Source: CAYUPI01 sp964446585 (lineage in GTDB: Bacteria; Verrucomicrobiota; Verrucomicrobiia; Limisphaerales; UBA8199). From it: a stretch of 64,000 nt of DNA. Below the pieces are notes generated by a model. It did no database searches. It was not told the DNA's origin and saw nothing but the letters and a program-made list of their open reading frames with translations. Position numbers and translations under genes: made by a program. The DNA is taken from assembly GCA_964446585.1 (NCBI GenBank), contig CAYUPI010000007.1:109011-173010 (forward strand). Direction: 5' to 3'. Position 1 is the stretch's first letter, and the number at the start of each line of letters is the position of its first letter. This document shows positions 52,625 to 61,667 of the stretch, piece by piece.

Positions 52625-52654
52625 AACCTCTCGTTCAAACACCGACGAGAGGTT
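52625..52654 (-). promoter_or_regulatory. Stem-loop between the NusG-family gene and the first cluster gene
   Basis: Perfect 9-bp inverted repeat AACCTCTCG...CGAGAGGTT with a 12-base loop, in the 155-base leader after the antiterminator gene. On the minus (transcribed) strand no U-run follows, so it is not a standard terminator in that direction. On the plus strand TTTTATTG follows. A smaller GCAGAAATCTGC hairpin lies at 52600-52611. Confidence 0.5.
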
Positions 52655-52684
52655 TTATTGCCTTGCGTCGGCTGATCCTCAGGC

Positions 52685-53254
52685 CTATGCCGCCATCGCC
52701 CGCCGAGATATGGCCAAAGCGGGCATCAGATCAGCCAAAGTTGTGTTTTCCACGCTTACTGACTTGCGATCTACTTCTGTCAAAGTAGCCCGCCCAAGAA
52801 AATCGAGTAGGATTTGAACGCGCCGCCGCGCCGGCAGGAGCCGAACGACAATCCCGTGCACGCCGATAAAAGGCCCTTCAGCCACGGTCACTTCAGCACC
52901 CTCGTACATATGATCCTCAACGGCCATAGCCTCCTGCGACTGGAAACAACTCTTCAACTCGTCCACGACCGGGTCGGGCACCGTGGCGATTCGCATCCCG
53001 AAATGGACCAGGCCACTAATGCCGATGGAGTAGCGCACATCGTTGAGGCCCTTTCCCAGGCAGCGGACAAAGAGGTAACCAGGAAACAAGGGTTCAACAA
53101 CACGAACGACACCTCTTTGCGTCGCGCGTTCCATTCGCAGACGCGGATGAAACACCTCAAATCCACAGTTACGCGAAAGCCCAGCGGCCGCGATGTGCTC
53201 ATGCTTCGGTTGCGTCCGCGCACAATACCAGGCTGGTAGGGCCATGACCTGCAT
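52685..53254 (-). CDS. NusG-family transcription antiterminator (RfaH/UpxY/LoaP-like)
   Basis: From ATG 53254 the product is 189 residues; a nearby ATG at 53245 is equally possible, and a longer frame from 53350 adds 32 unrelated residues. The NGN domain is clear: WYCARTQPKHEHIAAAGL near residue 9, FHPRLRMERATQRG near 37 and EPLFPGYLFVRC near 58. The KOW domain follows (YEGAEVTVAEGPFIGVHGIV near 125, quoted as one 20-residue stretch). Specialised NusG paralogues lead polysaccharide operons and help RNA polymerase read through long transcripts. Its place at the head of an approximately 50-kb one-direction cluster fits this role exactly. Confidence 0.9.
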   Translation of the reverse strand: MQVMALPAWYCARTQPKHEHIAAAGLSRNCGFEVFHPRLRMERATQRGVVRVVEPLFPGYLFVRCLGKGLNDVRYSIGISGLVHFGMRIATVPDPVVDELKSCFQSQEAMAVEDHMYEGAEVTVAEGPFIGVHGIVVRLLPARRRVQILLDFLGRATLTEVDRKSVSVENTTLADLMPALAISRRAMAA

Positions 53255-53516
53255 TTCTGAGATTCCCAAGTTATTCTTTCGCTGAATCAAATTCCCGCTT
53301 TGAACGCCACTCTGCGCACGAGGGCTTCGCCCCGTACGGCTCCAGGACATTTTTCATTTTCATCGAGTTGGCTCATCTGCTCGCAATTAATGGGGCGCCG
53401 TCTGCGGAAGTTCTGCACTCGTCGCCAACGATTTACTTCTCGGATGCAAGTGTCATATCAGAAGCGGTCGATTTGGGAATCAGGGGAAGAGGCGGATTTT
53501 GCTTTAGGAAAATCCC

Positions 53517-54053
53517 TTAGCCGGGGTGCAAATCGCGCGGCAGGCGCTGCGCCATGGCGCGGCTGACGTAGATTCTCCCGTGTAACACCCCCCGAATCGC
53601 AGCCAGCAATTCTTCGGCTGCCTCCTGCTTCATGATGTAGCCTTGGGCGCCCGCTCGAAGCACTTTCTCTGCGTACAGCACCTCGTCCCCTTGGGACAAT
53701 ACGAGAATGGGCACCTTCGAGTATTGCAGTCTCAATTTGCCGATCAATTCAAATGCTTCGCCATCCTTCAACCGTAGATCCAACAATACCAGGTTCGGCT
53801 TTTGTTCAGCCATTGCCATCGGCGCCGAAGCGATGCTGTCGGCTTCACCACAGCAAGTGAGATCGCTCTGGCGGTTGAGCAGCTTAACGAGCCCCGCGCG
53901 TACGAACGGATTGTCCTCGACCACCAAAACACGTGCTTTCGGTTCCAGGTTCGCCTGAAGAGCGGTACGCGTATCGAGGCTGGCGACAACATCTGCTCCC
54001 TGCGAAGAGCCTTCGCCCGTGCTGTTCCGCGGTTCACGAGGACGAAGGTTCAT
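53517..54053 (-). CDS. Receiver-only response regulator
   Basis: A 178-residue protein. The receiver domain spans about 40-160: RVLVVEDNPFVRAGLVKLL, the phosphoacceptor Asp in LVLLDLRLKDGEAF near 93, and the Lys in GYIMKQEAAEELLA near 140. It is paralogous to the two LuxR-type regulators that follow, but ends at about the point where their DNA-binding domain begins (YVSRAMAQRLPRD). No HTH sequence is visible beyond the stop in any frame, so this is a real receiver-only protein or an old truncation. It may compete for or buffer phosphate from the large kinase at 56.2 kb, or act on a protein partner. Confidence 0.82.
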   Translation of the reverse strand: MNLRPREPRNSTGEGSSQGADVVASLDTRTALQANLEPKARVLVVEDNPFVRAGLVKLLNRQSDLTCCGEADSIASAPMAMAEQKPNLVLLDLRLKDGEAFELIGKLRLQYSKVPILVLSQGDEVLYAEKVLRAGAQGYIMKQEAAEELLAAIRGVLHGRIYVSRAMAQRLPRDLHPG

Positions 54054-54184
54054 CGGGTTTCAACGGGGCAGCTCACATTCCAATTTGAGCACCCGCGGAC
54101 CCTCTCCGCAATCAGGGCCGCAACCCGAATCGGAACTAGGGTCGTCCCCTAGGAAACAGCCTCTCGACCACGCTCAGAAGGGAA

Positions 54185-54901
54185 TCAGGAACAGAGCCTG
54201 TCAGTCGCGCCCGGTGATTTCTGCGGGGGGAGGGAAATCTGCTCCCGCGCCCATTCGTTCGCATAGTGAATGAGCTCAGCAGCACCATGGAGTCCGAGCT
54301 TGTGTTTGATGTTTTCCCGATGAGCCTCGATCGTTTTGAAACTCAGCCCCAATTCGGCGGCGACCTCTCGGGTGCTCATTCCCGCGCCCAATAATTGCAA
54401 TACGTGCAATTCGCGGTCCGTGAGATGTTCCACGCCAGTAAGGGGAGCCTTTGGACTGGTCCCAACAAACTTGTGAAGCAATAAACCGGCCATCCCACGT
54501 GTCAGGTAAACCTGACCAGCCAAAACTGTGCGGATGGCCTTCAAGACTCCGTCGGCCGCTTGTTCCTTGACGACGTAGCCCAGGGCGCCGGCTCGCAGCG
54601 CTCGTTCAACGTAGGCCGGCGCGTCATACTGTGACAAAACCAGAATGCGCAAATCCTCAAACTGTGATTTCAGCAATTTAATCAATCCGAGCCCATCTCC
54701 GCCTTTGAGCCGCAGATCCAGGATCACCAGGTCCGGTTTCTGTTTGGCAACTGCAGTCTGAGCCTCCGCCTCCGTGCCGGCTTCCCCACAGCAAATCAAA
54801 TCGCGTTGCCGGTTGATCAATCGGATCAGACCATCCCGGACCACAGGGTGATCGTCCACTACAAGGATGCGCATCCTGTCGACTACGGCTGATTTTGGCA
54901 T
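54185..54901 (-). CDS. NarL/LuxR-family response regulator
   Basis: From ATG 54901 the product is 238 residues. Receiver: MRILVVDDHPVVRDGLIRLI, Asp in LVILDLRLKGGDGLG near 63, Lys in LGYVVKEQAADGVLKA near 112. C-terminal LuxR HTH: LTDRELHVLQLLGAGM, STREVAAELGLSFKTIEAHR. This type pairs with HisKA_3 kinases, one of which is encoded at 56.2-60.1 kb. It probably binds promoters of the cluster. It is more than 60% similar by eye to the regulator at 55.1 kb, so the two are recent duplicates. The upstream frame to 54958 is less likely. Confidence 0.9.
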   Translation of the reverse strand: MPKSAVVDRMRILVVDDHPVVRDGLIRLINRQRDLICCGEAGTEAEAQTAVAKQKPDLVILDLRLKGGDGLGLIKLLKSQFEDLRILVLSQYDAPAYVERALRAGALGYVVKEQAADGVLKAIRTVLAGQVYLTRGMAGLLLHKFVGTSPKAPLTGVEHLTDRELHVLQLLGAGMSTREVAAELGLSFKTIEAHRENIKHKLGLHGAAELIHYANEWAREQISLPPQKSPGATDRLCS

Positions 54902-55063
54902 GGGTCCATTCTCGGTTCCCTGATTCGTGAGCACGCCGGGGCGTACGGCGCCAGTCAACAGACGTCAATTTCTACGTTCAACCGCGGACTCGTTGGAAGT
55001 TCACCAGAAGCGACTCCTTTCCGCAATAAGGCCAGGAGCCTGATTGGTGACTAGGAATTAATC

Positions 55064-55807
55064 CTATGGGCCGGTTTGACTTTTAGACGACCGGTTGCCC
55101 TTAACTGATTCCTCGAATATGTCCGGCGGCAGGGAGATCTGTTCCCGTGCCCATTCGGTCGCGAAGTGGACGAGTGCGGCAGCACCAGGGAGTTTAAGCT
55201 TGCTTTTGATATTTTCCCGATGAGTCTCGATCGTCTTGAAGCTCAGCTTCAGTTCCTCAGCAATCTCGCGTGTACTCATTCCGCCGCCCAATAATTCCAA
55301 AACGTGCAGTTCGCGGTCCGTGAGAGCTTCGACGCCGTCTCGACAAGCCTTTGACGCGGGCCCAACAAATCCATGCAGCAAAAGACCAGCCATCCCGCGC
55401 GTCAGATACACCTGGCCGGCCAGCACCGTCCGGATGGCGCTCAGTATTTCCTCGGCACCTTGTTCCTTGGCCACGTAGCCGAGGGCGCCGGCACGCAAAG
55501 ATCTTTCGACGTAAAGCCGGGCGTCATATTGTGACAAAATCAGTATGCGCAAGTCGGCAAACTGTGTTTTCAAAGATTTAATCAATTCCAGCCCGTCTCC
55601 CCCTTTTAGCCGCAGATCCAGGATCGCCATGTCCGGTCGATGTTTGGCAACCGCAGCCTTGGCCTCGGCCACTGTTCCGGCTTCACCACAGCACATCATA
55701 TCGCGCTGCCGGTCGATCAACCGGATTAGACCAACCCGCACCATGGGGTGATCATCCACCACAAGTATCCGAGCTTTTACCGCCTGGTTTTTTTGGCCGG
55801 GGGCCAT
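55064..55807 (-). CDS. NarL/LuxR-family response regulator (paralogue)
   Basis: A 247-residue protein with the same layout as its downstream neighbour. Receiver: ARILVVDDHPMVRVGLIRLI, Asp in MAILDLRLKGGDGLE, Lys in YVAKEQGAEEILSAI. HTH: LTDRELHVLELLGGGM and STREIAEELKLSFKTIETHR, with KSKLKLPGAAALVHFATEW at the end. The middle shares long identical blocks with the regulator at 54.2 kb. A short TAGGA...TCCTA inverted repeat touches the stop codon. Its role is phosphorylation-dependent transcription control, probably by the nearby kinase. Confidence 0.92.
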   Translation of the reverse strand: MAPGQKNQAVKARILVVDDHPMVRVGLIRLIDRQRDMMCCGEAGTVAEAKAAVAKHRPDMAILDLRLKGGDGLELIKSLKTQFADLRILILSQYDARLYVERSLRAGALGYVAKEQGAEEILSAIRTVLAGQVYLTRGMAGLLLHGFVGPASKACRDGVEALTDRELHVLELLGGGMSTREIAEELKLSFKTIETHRENIKSKLKLPGAAALVHFATEWAREQISLPPDIFEESVKGNRSSKSQTGP

Positions 55808-56202
55808 GCGTCACGTCGTGGTGAGGCTCTAAACACTGGCTTGGTAAGCAAACAAAAACTGCGCTTGCGTCTGCATCCGTAAGAATGCGGATGAGATTCA
55901 TCACAAAAACCCGGATGCCATCGTGCAGCTTTGGCGCAGGAGCGATGCGCTCACATCGCATCACACGTTCGGTTTCCGAACACGGCACCGGATTCTCAGC
56001 CTGCAGTAAGTGAACACCTCGCAGGGGCGTCAACGCCATGCTCCTATTCTGCTACGCTCACCTGCACGCCAGACACATACACGTCATCAGGCGTCGCACC
56101 GACTGAAATTGCCACGTCCGTCGGTAATTGCATGTCCCCTAAGTACGCGACAGTGATCGGTCGGCAGCGGCGGGGACTCGGCATGTATGCTGCGTACCGC
56201 CT
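55808..56202. other. Gap between kinase and response-regulator genes
   Basis: 395 bases without a convincing gene. Small frames of about 90 residues exist on both strands (for instance 55752-56039 minus), but they have no family pattern and one overlaps the regulator start. The region probably holds the promoter of the regulator gene; I cannot point to it. Confidence 0.4.
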
Positions 56203-59200
56203 CTAGCTTGCAGGATGGTCTTCGGCTGCGGGTGCAGGCATCCGAGGCACAAGGCAGCGGATCTCGGTTCCTTGATTAAGCTGCGAGCGAATCATCAAGT
56301 TCGCTCCGACAGAGCGGGCCCGATACTGCATAACGCGCAGACCCATTCCGCCCTGTTTGCAGGTCTGGGCTTCGAAGCCAACACCATTGTCATGAATTCG
56401 CAAGCCCAACTGGCTCGAATCCTTCGTCAGTTCGATTTCAATCCGCCGCGCCTCCCCGTGGCTGATGGCATTGTGGATCGCTTCCTGGGCGATGCGATAT
56501 AACGCCAAAGCTGTCTGTGGTTCAATCTGCAACGGCGATTCCGTGCAGCGAAACTGGCACGTGATTTCAAAGAACTTTTCTGTCTCGGAGCTCAGGTTCT
56601 GAAGGGCTGCGGACAGGCCGATTGTTTCGACCTCGATCGGGTCCAGTCCGCGCGCCAGGCTGCGTGTCTGGCTGATGGCATTACTGATCAACGTAGCCAG
56701 CTCCTTCGCCTCGGTAGCGTGAGCAGTAGCCTCTGAGGCAAGTGTCTGCTCCAGCGCTTTGGCCCGAAACGCGATTCCAGCCAGATACTGCCCAAGCCCA
56801 TCGTGCAACTCGTGGCCGATTCGGCGGCGCTCGTTGGAGGTGTTCACAAGCAATTCCTGCTCAAGTTCTTTGCGCTCGGTGATGTCCCGCTCGCTCCCTT
56901 GCACGCCGATTTGGCGGCCGTGTTCATCAAAAAGCGGACCCCACGTGCTCGAGCACCATTTAAGCTGGCCGGTCCTGGTTACCAGCCGGAACTCAACGTC
57001 TGAATAGGCTTTGCCCGCGTACAGGGCTTCCCAATGTTTTGACATCCGTTCCTGATCGTCCGGAGCTATCCAATCGATGAATCCTCTTTCCAGAATTTCC
57101 TCGGAGGAATAACCCGTTAGCTCCTTCACCGCCGGGTTGACGTACACTGGCCGGCGGTCCATATCAAAAGCGAAGATGACATCGGTCGTGTTCTCGGCAA
57201 TGAGCCGCAGTTTCCGCTCGGACTGCCGGAGTGCTTCCACTGCTGCTTTCCGCTCCGTGATGTCCTCGACGATGGAGAAAATGTAAATCAACTGGCCGCA
57301 GGCGCTGCGAACCGCCGAAGCGGACAAATGCCCCCAAACCACATGGCCATCTTTGTGAAGATAGCGCCTTTCTCGCTCGTAATGCTGTATTTCACCCGCG
57401 CATAACTGGCCGAACAGCAGTTGGCGCCTCTCAAGATCATCCGGGTGTGTATCTCGATGGGGGCTCAACGCGCGCAGTTCGTTCTCGGTGTAGCCCAGCA
57501 TACGTCGGTAAGCCTGATTCGCTTGCACGTAATGCCCCGTGACATCATGCAACGCGATGCCGATACGCGCAGTTTCATACAGCGTGCGGAACTTCTCCTC
57601 GCTCTCGCGCAACACGGCCTCCGCGCGCTTGCGCTCCGTGATGTCCTGTTCGGTGCCCTGGAAGCAAAAGTAAGCCCCGTTGTTGTCACGGACCGCATGC
57701 ACGTTAATACTAACCCAAAAAGTGCTGCCATCCTTCCGATAACGTTCTGCTTCAAACCCTTTCACGAATCCGTGTTCGGCGACCACCCGTCTCAGTTCAG
57801 TCAGTTTTTCGGGAATCACGAACGTCCGCTCGTGTTGAACAAAGTTGGAGATCAGTGCCTCGGGAGAGTCGTGTCCGAACATGCGTGCCATCGCCGGGTT
57901 GGCAAGGACGAACCGACCTTCCGGCGTGGCTTGAAAAATGCCCTCGGTGGCATTCTCGAAAATATTCCGATACTTGCTTTCCGCGACCTGCAAAGCATCC
58001 GCAATCCGAATCCGCTCGAGCGTGTCGCCACAGTCGTCGGCCAGCGCCTGCAAAAGACTCAAATCGTCCGGAGAATAGGCGTGTGCTTTGCTGCTCTGAA
58101 GCGAAACAACTCCCAGAGTCGCCCCTCCCGAGCGAATCGGCACGCCGATCGTCGAAGCCGGACGGCAATTAGCCGCCTCAGACAGGCAAAATTGGATCTC
58201 CGACGAATCGGCATCGCGGGCATTAAACAAGCGGCCACCCTTCTCCTGGATCAAATGCAATGTTTGCGTTAAATGGGCATCGAGGCTTTCTGAAGTCAAT
58301 GGCTGTTCGCCCTTGCTATCTACTTTCAGGAGGGGGACGAATTCATTCTTGGACTGCGAACATGAATAGATAAATGCCGAGTCGCAGCCAATGAGATTGG
58401 AAGCCACATCCAGGGTAATTGCGGCCGCCTGCTTGGGCGCGGTTGCTGCGCTCAGGCGATACGCCAATTGAGCGAAAGCCGCACTCCGCTTCTCCGCCCG
58501 CTTACGCTCCGAGATATCTTTTGCCACGGCGACCAGGCCAATGACGCGCCCCTGGCTGTCTTTGATCTTGGAAGTACTTAACGAAATTGAAAACTCGGTT
58601 CCGTCTTTTCGACAATTGAGAATTTCTCCCTGCCAGCCACCGCGCAGAGTCTGTTGGAAAACCTCCTCACAAAGTCCACGTGGATTTTGGGGCGAATACA
58701 GGAAATCCGGTTTCCGGCCCAGGAGTTCCTTTTCTTCGTATTGATAAGCCTGGAGAAAAGCCTGGTTAACGAAGGTAAAGCGATTTTCCTGATCCGTGAC
58801 CGAAATCAAATCTTGGGTGCAATGCACCCCGTTGGCGAGCAAGCGAATTTGCTCCTCGGCGCGTTTGCGCTCGGTGATGTCCTCGCTGGTGCCTTCAAAA
58901 TAGAGCACCTCGGCCCGAGTTCCGCGCACGACCCGCGCGTTAATACTTATCCAAAATGTGCTTCCGTCCTTGCGGTAGCTTTGATTTTCAAAGTTCCGCA
59001 CGAATCCGTCCTCCTCCAGTCGCCGCTTCAGCTCGATCCGGCTCTCGGGTTGCACGCAAATCTGCTGACTGATGTCTTGGACGGAACGAATCAGGTTTTC
59101 CTCAGAATCGAATCCCAGCATCCGAACCAGCGCGGGATTGGCGCTCAGATAACGCCCTTCGGGGGTGGTCTGGAATATGCCTTCGACCGCATTTTCATAG

Positions 59201-60123
59201 ATGCTTCGATAATTCGCCTCCGCTTTTTGCAGGGCCTCCTCGACTTTCCTACGACTGGTGATGTCTTCCGCAATCCCGGCGATGCGGTAAACATTTCCCG
59301 ACTTATCTCGAATCGGGAAGGCTCGGTCGTGAATCCAGCGGGTGGATCCGTCCGGCCGCACGATGCGATACTCCTCATCGTATCGGCCGGATTCTTGGTT
59401 GAGGAGCGCCGATTTAAGCACTCGTTCACGGTCATCGGGATGGATCGCTTCGACCCAATTCAGCGGCGAGGCATAAAGGCTTTCGCAGGTGCGTCCCCAG
59501 ATCTCTTCGTAGCCGGGACTGATATAAATCATCTCGGTTTTGGCACCATTGGTCATCCAAAACACTTCGCGTATCGCCTCGGTTAGTTGCCGAAAACGCT
59601 CCTCGCTCTCGCGCAAGCTCTGCTGCGCGCAACGGCGCCGGGTCGTTTGTTCCGCCTCGCGCACCGCGCGCAGCACAGCGGGAACAAGTTGAGACAGCCG
59701 GTCTTTAAGGATATAGTCGGTCGCCCCCCGCTTTATCATTTCGACAGCCATTTCTTCCCCCAGCGTGCCCGTTACGAGGATGAGTGGGAGGTCCGGAAAT
59801 TTCTGGCGTGTGAGTGTCAGTGCCTCTGTCCCCGTCAGACCAGGCAGTTTATGATCTGCCAAAATCAAGCTGGGCTTGAACTCCACCAGGGCAGTCAAAA
59901 AGTCTCGCTTGATTGCCACGCACTTGGAGACGTGCGCGACGCCGCCTCGTTTCAATTCCAGCCGGATCAGCTCTGCATCGGCCGGATCGTCTTCGAGGAT
60001 CAAAATGCGCAGTTCGCTTTCGATCTCCCTGGAGGTTAATGGGCGCACGCAGGTGGCAGACCCCGGGAGGTTCACCGCAGCGCTGGTGTCGGAATCACAT
60101 CGAAGCGGACTGTACATACGCAT
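56203..60123 (-). CDS. Hybrid sensor histidine kinase: REC, six PAS, GAF, HisKA_3, HATPase
   Basis: A 1306-residue protein with no membrane segment. Residues about 39-155 form an N-terminal receiver domain (RILILEDDPADAELIRLEL; LILADHKLPGLTG with the Asp). Then follow PAS/PAC units at about 170-295, 300-420 and 425-545, a GAF domain at about 550-715, and PAS/PAC units at about 725-845, 848-970 and 973-1090. Repeated EDITERKRAE-type linkers mark the ends. The phospho-acceptor is His1104 in RIGHELHDGLGQYLAGI (HisKA_3) and the ATP site is at about 1205-1295 (HDNGVGFEA, GGMGLRVMQYRA). It should be a cytoplasmic multi-signal kinase for the three response regulators next to it. Confidence 0.93.
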   Translation of the reverse strand: MRMYSPLRCDSDTSAAVNLPGSATCVRPLTSREIESELRILILEDDPADAELIRLELKRGGVAHVSKCVAIKRDFLTALVEFKPSLILADHKLPGLTGTEALTLTRQKFPDLPLILVTGTLGEEMAVEMIKRGATDYILKDRLSQLVPAVLRAVREAEQTTRRRCAQQSLRESEERFRQLTEAIREVFWMTNGAKTEMIYISPGYEEIWGRTCESLYASPLNWVEAIHPDDRERVLKSALLNQESGRYDEEYRIVRPDGSTRWIHDRAFPIRDKSGNVYRIAGIAEDITSRRKVEEALQKAEANYRSIYENAVEGIFQTTPEGRYLSANPALVRMLGFDSEENLIRSVQDISQQICVQPESRIELKRRLEEDGFVRNFENQSYRKDGSTFWISINARVVRGTRAEVLYFEGTSEDITERKRAEEQIRLLANGVHCTQDLISVTDQENRFTFVNQAFLQAYQYEEKELLGRKPDFLYSPQNPRGLCEEVFQQTLRGGWQGEILNCRKDGTEFSISLSTSKIKDSQGRVIGLVAVAKDISERKRAEKRSAAFAQLAYRLSAATAPKQAAAITLDVASNLIGCDSAFIYSCSQSKNEFVPLLKVDSKGEQPLTSESLDAHLTQTLHLIQEKGGRLFNARDADSSEIQFCLSEAANCRPASTIGVPIRSGGATLGVVSLQSSKAHAYSPDDLSLLQALADDCGDTLERIRIADALQVAESKYRNIFENATEGIFQATPEGRFVLANPAMARMFGHDSPEALISNFVQHERTFVIPEKLTELRRVVAEHGFVKGFEAERYRKDGSTFWVSINVHAVRDNNGAYFCFQGTEQDITERKRAEAVLRESEEKFRTLYETARIGIALHDVTGHYVQANQAYRRMLGYTENELRALSPHRDTHPDDLERRQLLFGQLCAGEIQHYERERRYLHKDGHVVWGHLSASAVRSACGQLIYIFSIVEDITERKAAVEALRQSERKLRLIAENTTDVIFAFDMDRRPVYVNPAVKELTGYSSEEILERGFIDWIAPDDQERMSKHWEALYAGKAYSDVEFRLVTRTGQLKWCSSTWGPLFDEHGRQIGVQGSERDITERKELEQELLVNTSNERRRIGHELHDGLGQYLAGIAFRAKALEQTLASEATAHATEAKELATLISNAISQTRSLARGLDPIEVETIGLSAALQNLSSETEKFFEITCQFRCTESPLQIEPQTALALYRIAQEAIHNAISHGEARRIEIELTKDSSQLGLRIHDNGVGFEAQTCKQGGMGLRVMQYRARSVGANLMIRSQLNQGTEIRCLVPRMPAPAAEDHPAS

Positions 60124-60533
60124 CGGCTTTCAGAATGCTATCCGGGTCTGTTTCCTGGAACCTGGTCGAGCCTAGCGAATCAGTTGAAAATGTAAAGCGC
60201 GAACTAGTGGAACTGTCAGGCGAAAAGTAGTGGCCTCCACGAAGAGTAATTCAAACCCGTCTTGTGCCTGAGTGGGACGGATCGCTCATGCAAGTGCTTC
60301 ATATTCAGCGAAAACAAGCTTGACCCTGTGCAACGGAAAGGGCGGATGATGGATTCCGCCCTTTTTGCTTGCGCGCCAGCGAAGGCGAAGGCGCAACTTG
60401 AAATACTGCTAAGCCGGTTTCGTTTCCGGCTCCGGCGTTAGTTCATGCCCGGCACAAGCGCTTTTCACGGTGTCACGGTAATGAGGTAGGTGATCGCTTT
60501 CTGACTCAAACTTGCGCCGAGCTGTGCACCGAA
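60124..60533. other. Gap with a terminator, no clear gene
   Basis: 410 bases between the kinase (minus strand) and the repeat-domain gene (plus strand). A hairpin-and-T-run terminator lies at 60338-60366, yet nothing recognisable on the plus strand ends there, so a short RNA between about 60180 and 60366 is possible. From 60402 the frame of the next gene is already open. Confidence 0.5.
60338..60366 (+). terminator. Rho-independent terminator
   Basis: Perfect 9-bp stem AAGGGCGGA / TCCGCCCTT with an 8-base loop, followed by TTT and G on the plus strand. The opposite strand has TTTCC after the stem, so it could work weakly in both directions. Confidence 0.6.
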
Positions 60534-61667
60534 TTGACACTACCCGTCAACGCCCCAGCCAGGGGGAGAACTTGGTGCCATCGACTCAGATTTGACGGCA
60601 CAGACGCCCATGTTGAGCAGCCGCTTGGCCCCGCTCAAAGTCTCCTTGAAGCCGGGTTTGGTGAGTACACCCTGAAAGCACGACTGGGCCACACAGTTCT
60701 GGTTGAGAAATCGCTGCGAATTATGCCCCTGACCCAGATGGTTGAAAACGCACGCAATTTGGTGCTGGAGAAAACCAGCTTGAAAGCACTTTCAGTCACG
60801 GCGGTAAACCATCGCAGAGCATCCGTTCCGCTGGAAGTCGTGGCCGAAGACTTTCCTCAGATCAATCTCGTCCCCACGTTTGAGGTGCCTCAGCTCGGAC
60901 CACTCATTTCGCAAATTGAGCTAGCGATCACTTGCGCCATCGGTCGTGGCAAAACGGAACTGCTGAGACATCAGGTTAGCATGGTATTAAGACCCGGCAC
61001 TCAGCGCCTGGAACTCTCGATGACGCTCCCCGCCGATCTGTTTGACCCCGGACCGGGGCGCTATCATCTGGAGGTGCGGCTTGGAGCCCGACTTATCAAG
61101 TCGGTCTCCTTTGTCCACAAGACCAGGGCACAATTGAAGGCGGCACAAGCCGAGCTGATTTTGCACAGCCTGAGAATAAGCGAGCCACGATTTTTGGTCG
61201 CTCGCGACCGCTCGCAATCGGAAACCGACCACGTATTTGCGACCGATGAAGCAATTGTCACGGCGTTTACCATAACGGGGCAAGGTTTCGATGAGGACGT
61301 GCCAATGATTAAATGGCGGCTGAATGTCCGCCTCATTGACACCAATTCGGGTGACGTTCACCAGGAGTTTTGCTTCCTGCAGGCCAAGGCCGGTCCGAAT
61401 TCGCACGAACTGCGATGGCCACTACACGGGGCAGATCGTGAATTGGCGTCCGGGCGGTACGCCTTCCAACTGGTCAAACGGGATGTCGTGCTCACAGAAT
61501 TCCAGTTCCGGATGTTGGCTATGGAGGAAATTGCCCCTTACACCAGGCAACTTATCCTGAGCAATGTTCGTGCGGAGAACCCTCAACTGCTTATCCAAGC
61601 AGGGGGATCCGCTACCAAGCCAGCCAAATCCCGGACAGCAGCGATTTCATTTTGCCGCAGTTCATGA
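60534..61667 (+). CDS. Repeat-domain protein, 5' part of a frameshifted gene
   Basis: 377 codons from a TTG at 60534, the first possible start in the open frame; recognisable pattern begins only at about residue 27. It is made of repeated beta-rich units of roughly 130 residues that end alike: GEYTLKARLGHTVLVEKSLRI (given in parts: GEYTLKARLG, VEKSLRI), then GRYHLEVRLGARLIKSVSF, then GRYAFQLVKRDVVLTEFQF. I know no named family. The end (KPAKSRTAAISFCRSS) is unlike the rest, while the +1 frame continues the expected sequence into the next entry, so one base is missing in the GGGGG run at 61602-61606. No signal peptide is seen. Confidence 0.6.
   Translation: MTLPVNAPARGRTWCHRLRFDGTDAHVEQPLGPAQSLLEAGFGEYTLKARLGHTVLVEKSLRIMPLTQMVENARNLVLEKTSLKALSVTAVNHRRASVPLEVVAEDFPQINLVPTFEVPQLGPLISQIELAITCAIGRGKTELLRHQVSMVLRPGTQRLELSMTLPADLFDPGPGRYHLEVRLGARLIKSVSFVHKTRAQLKAAQAELILHSLRISEPRFLVARDRSQSETDHVFATDEAIVTAFTITGQGFDEDVPMIKWRLNVRLIDTNSGDVHQEFCFLQAKAGPNSHELRWPLHGADRELASGRYAFQLVKRDVVLTEFQFRMLAMEEIAPYTRQLILSNVRAENPQLLIQAGGSATKPAKSRTAAISFCRSS

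Noticed and set aside
58654..59586. 310-codon open frame on the plus strand
   Set aside because: Antisense to the PAS region of the kinase; no family pattern.
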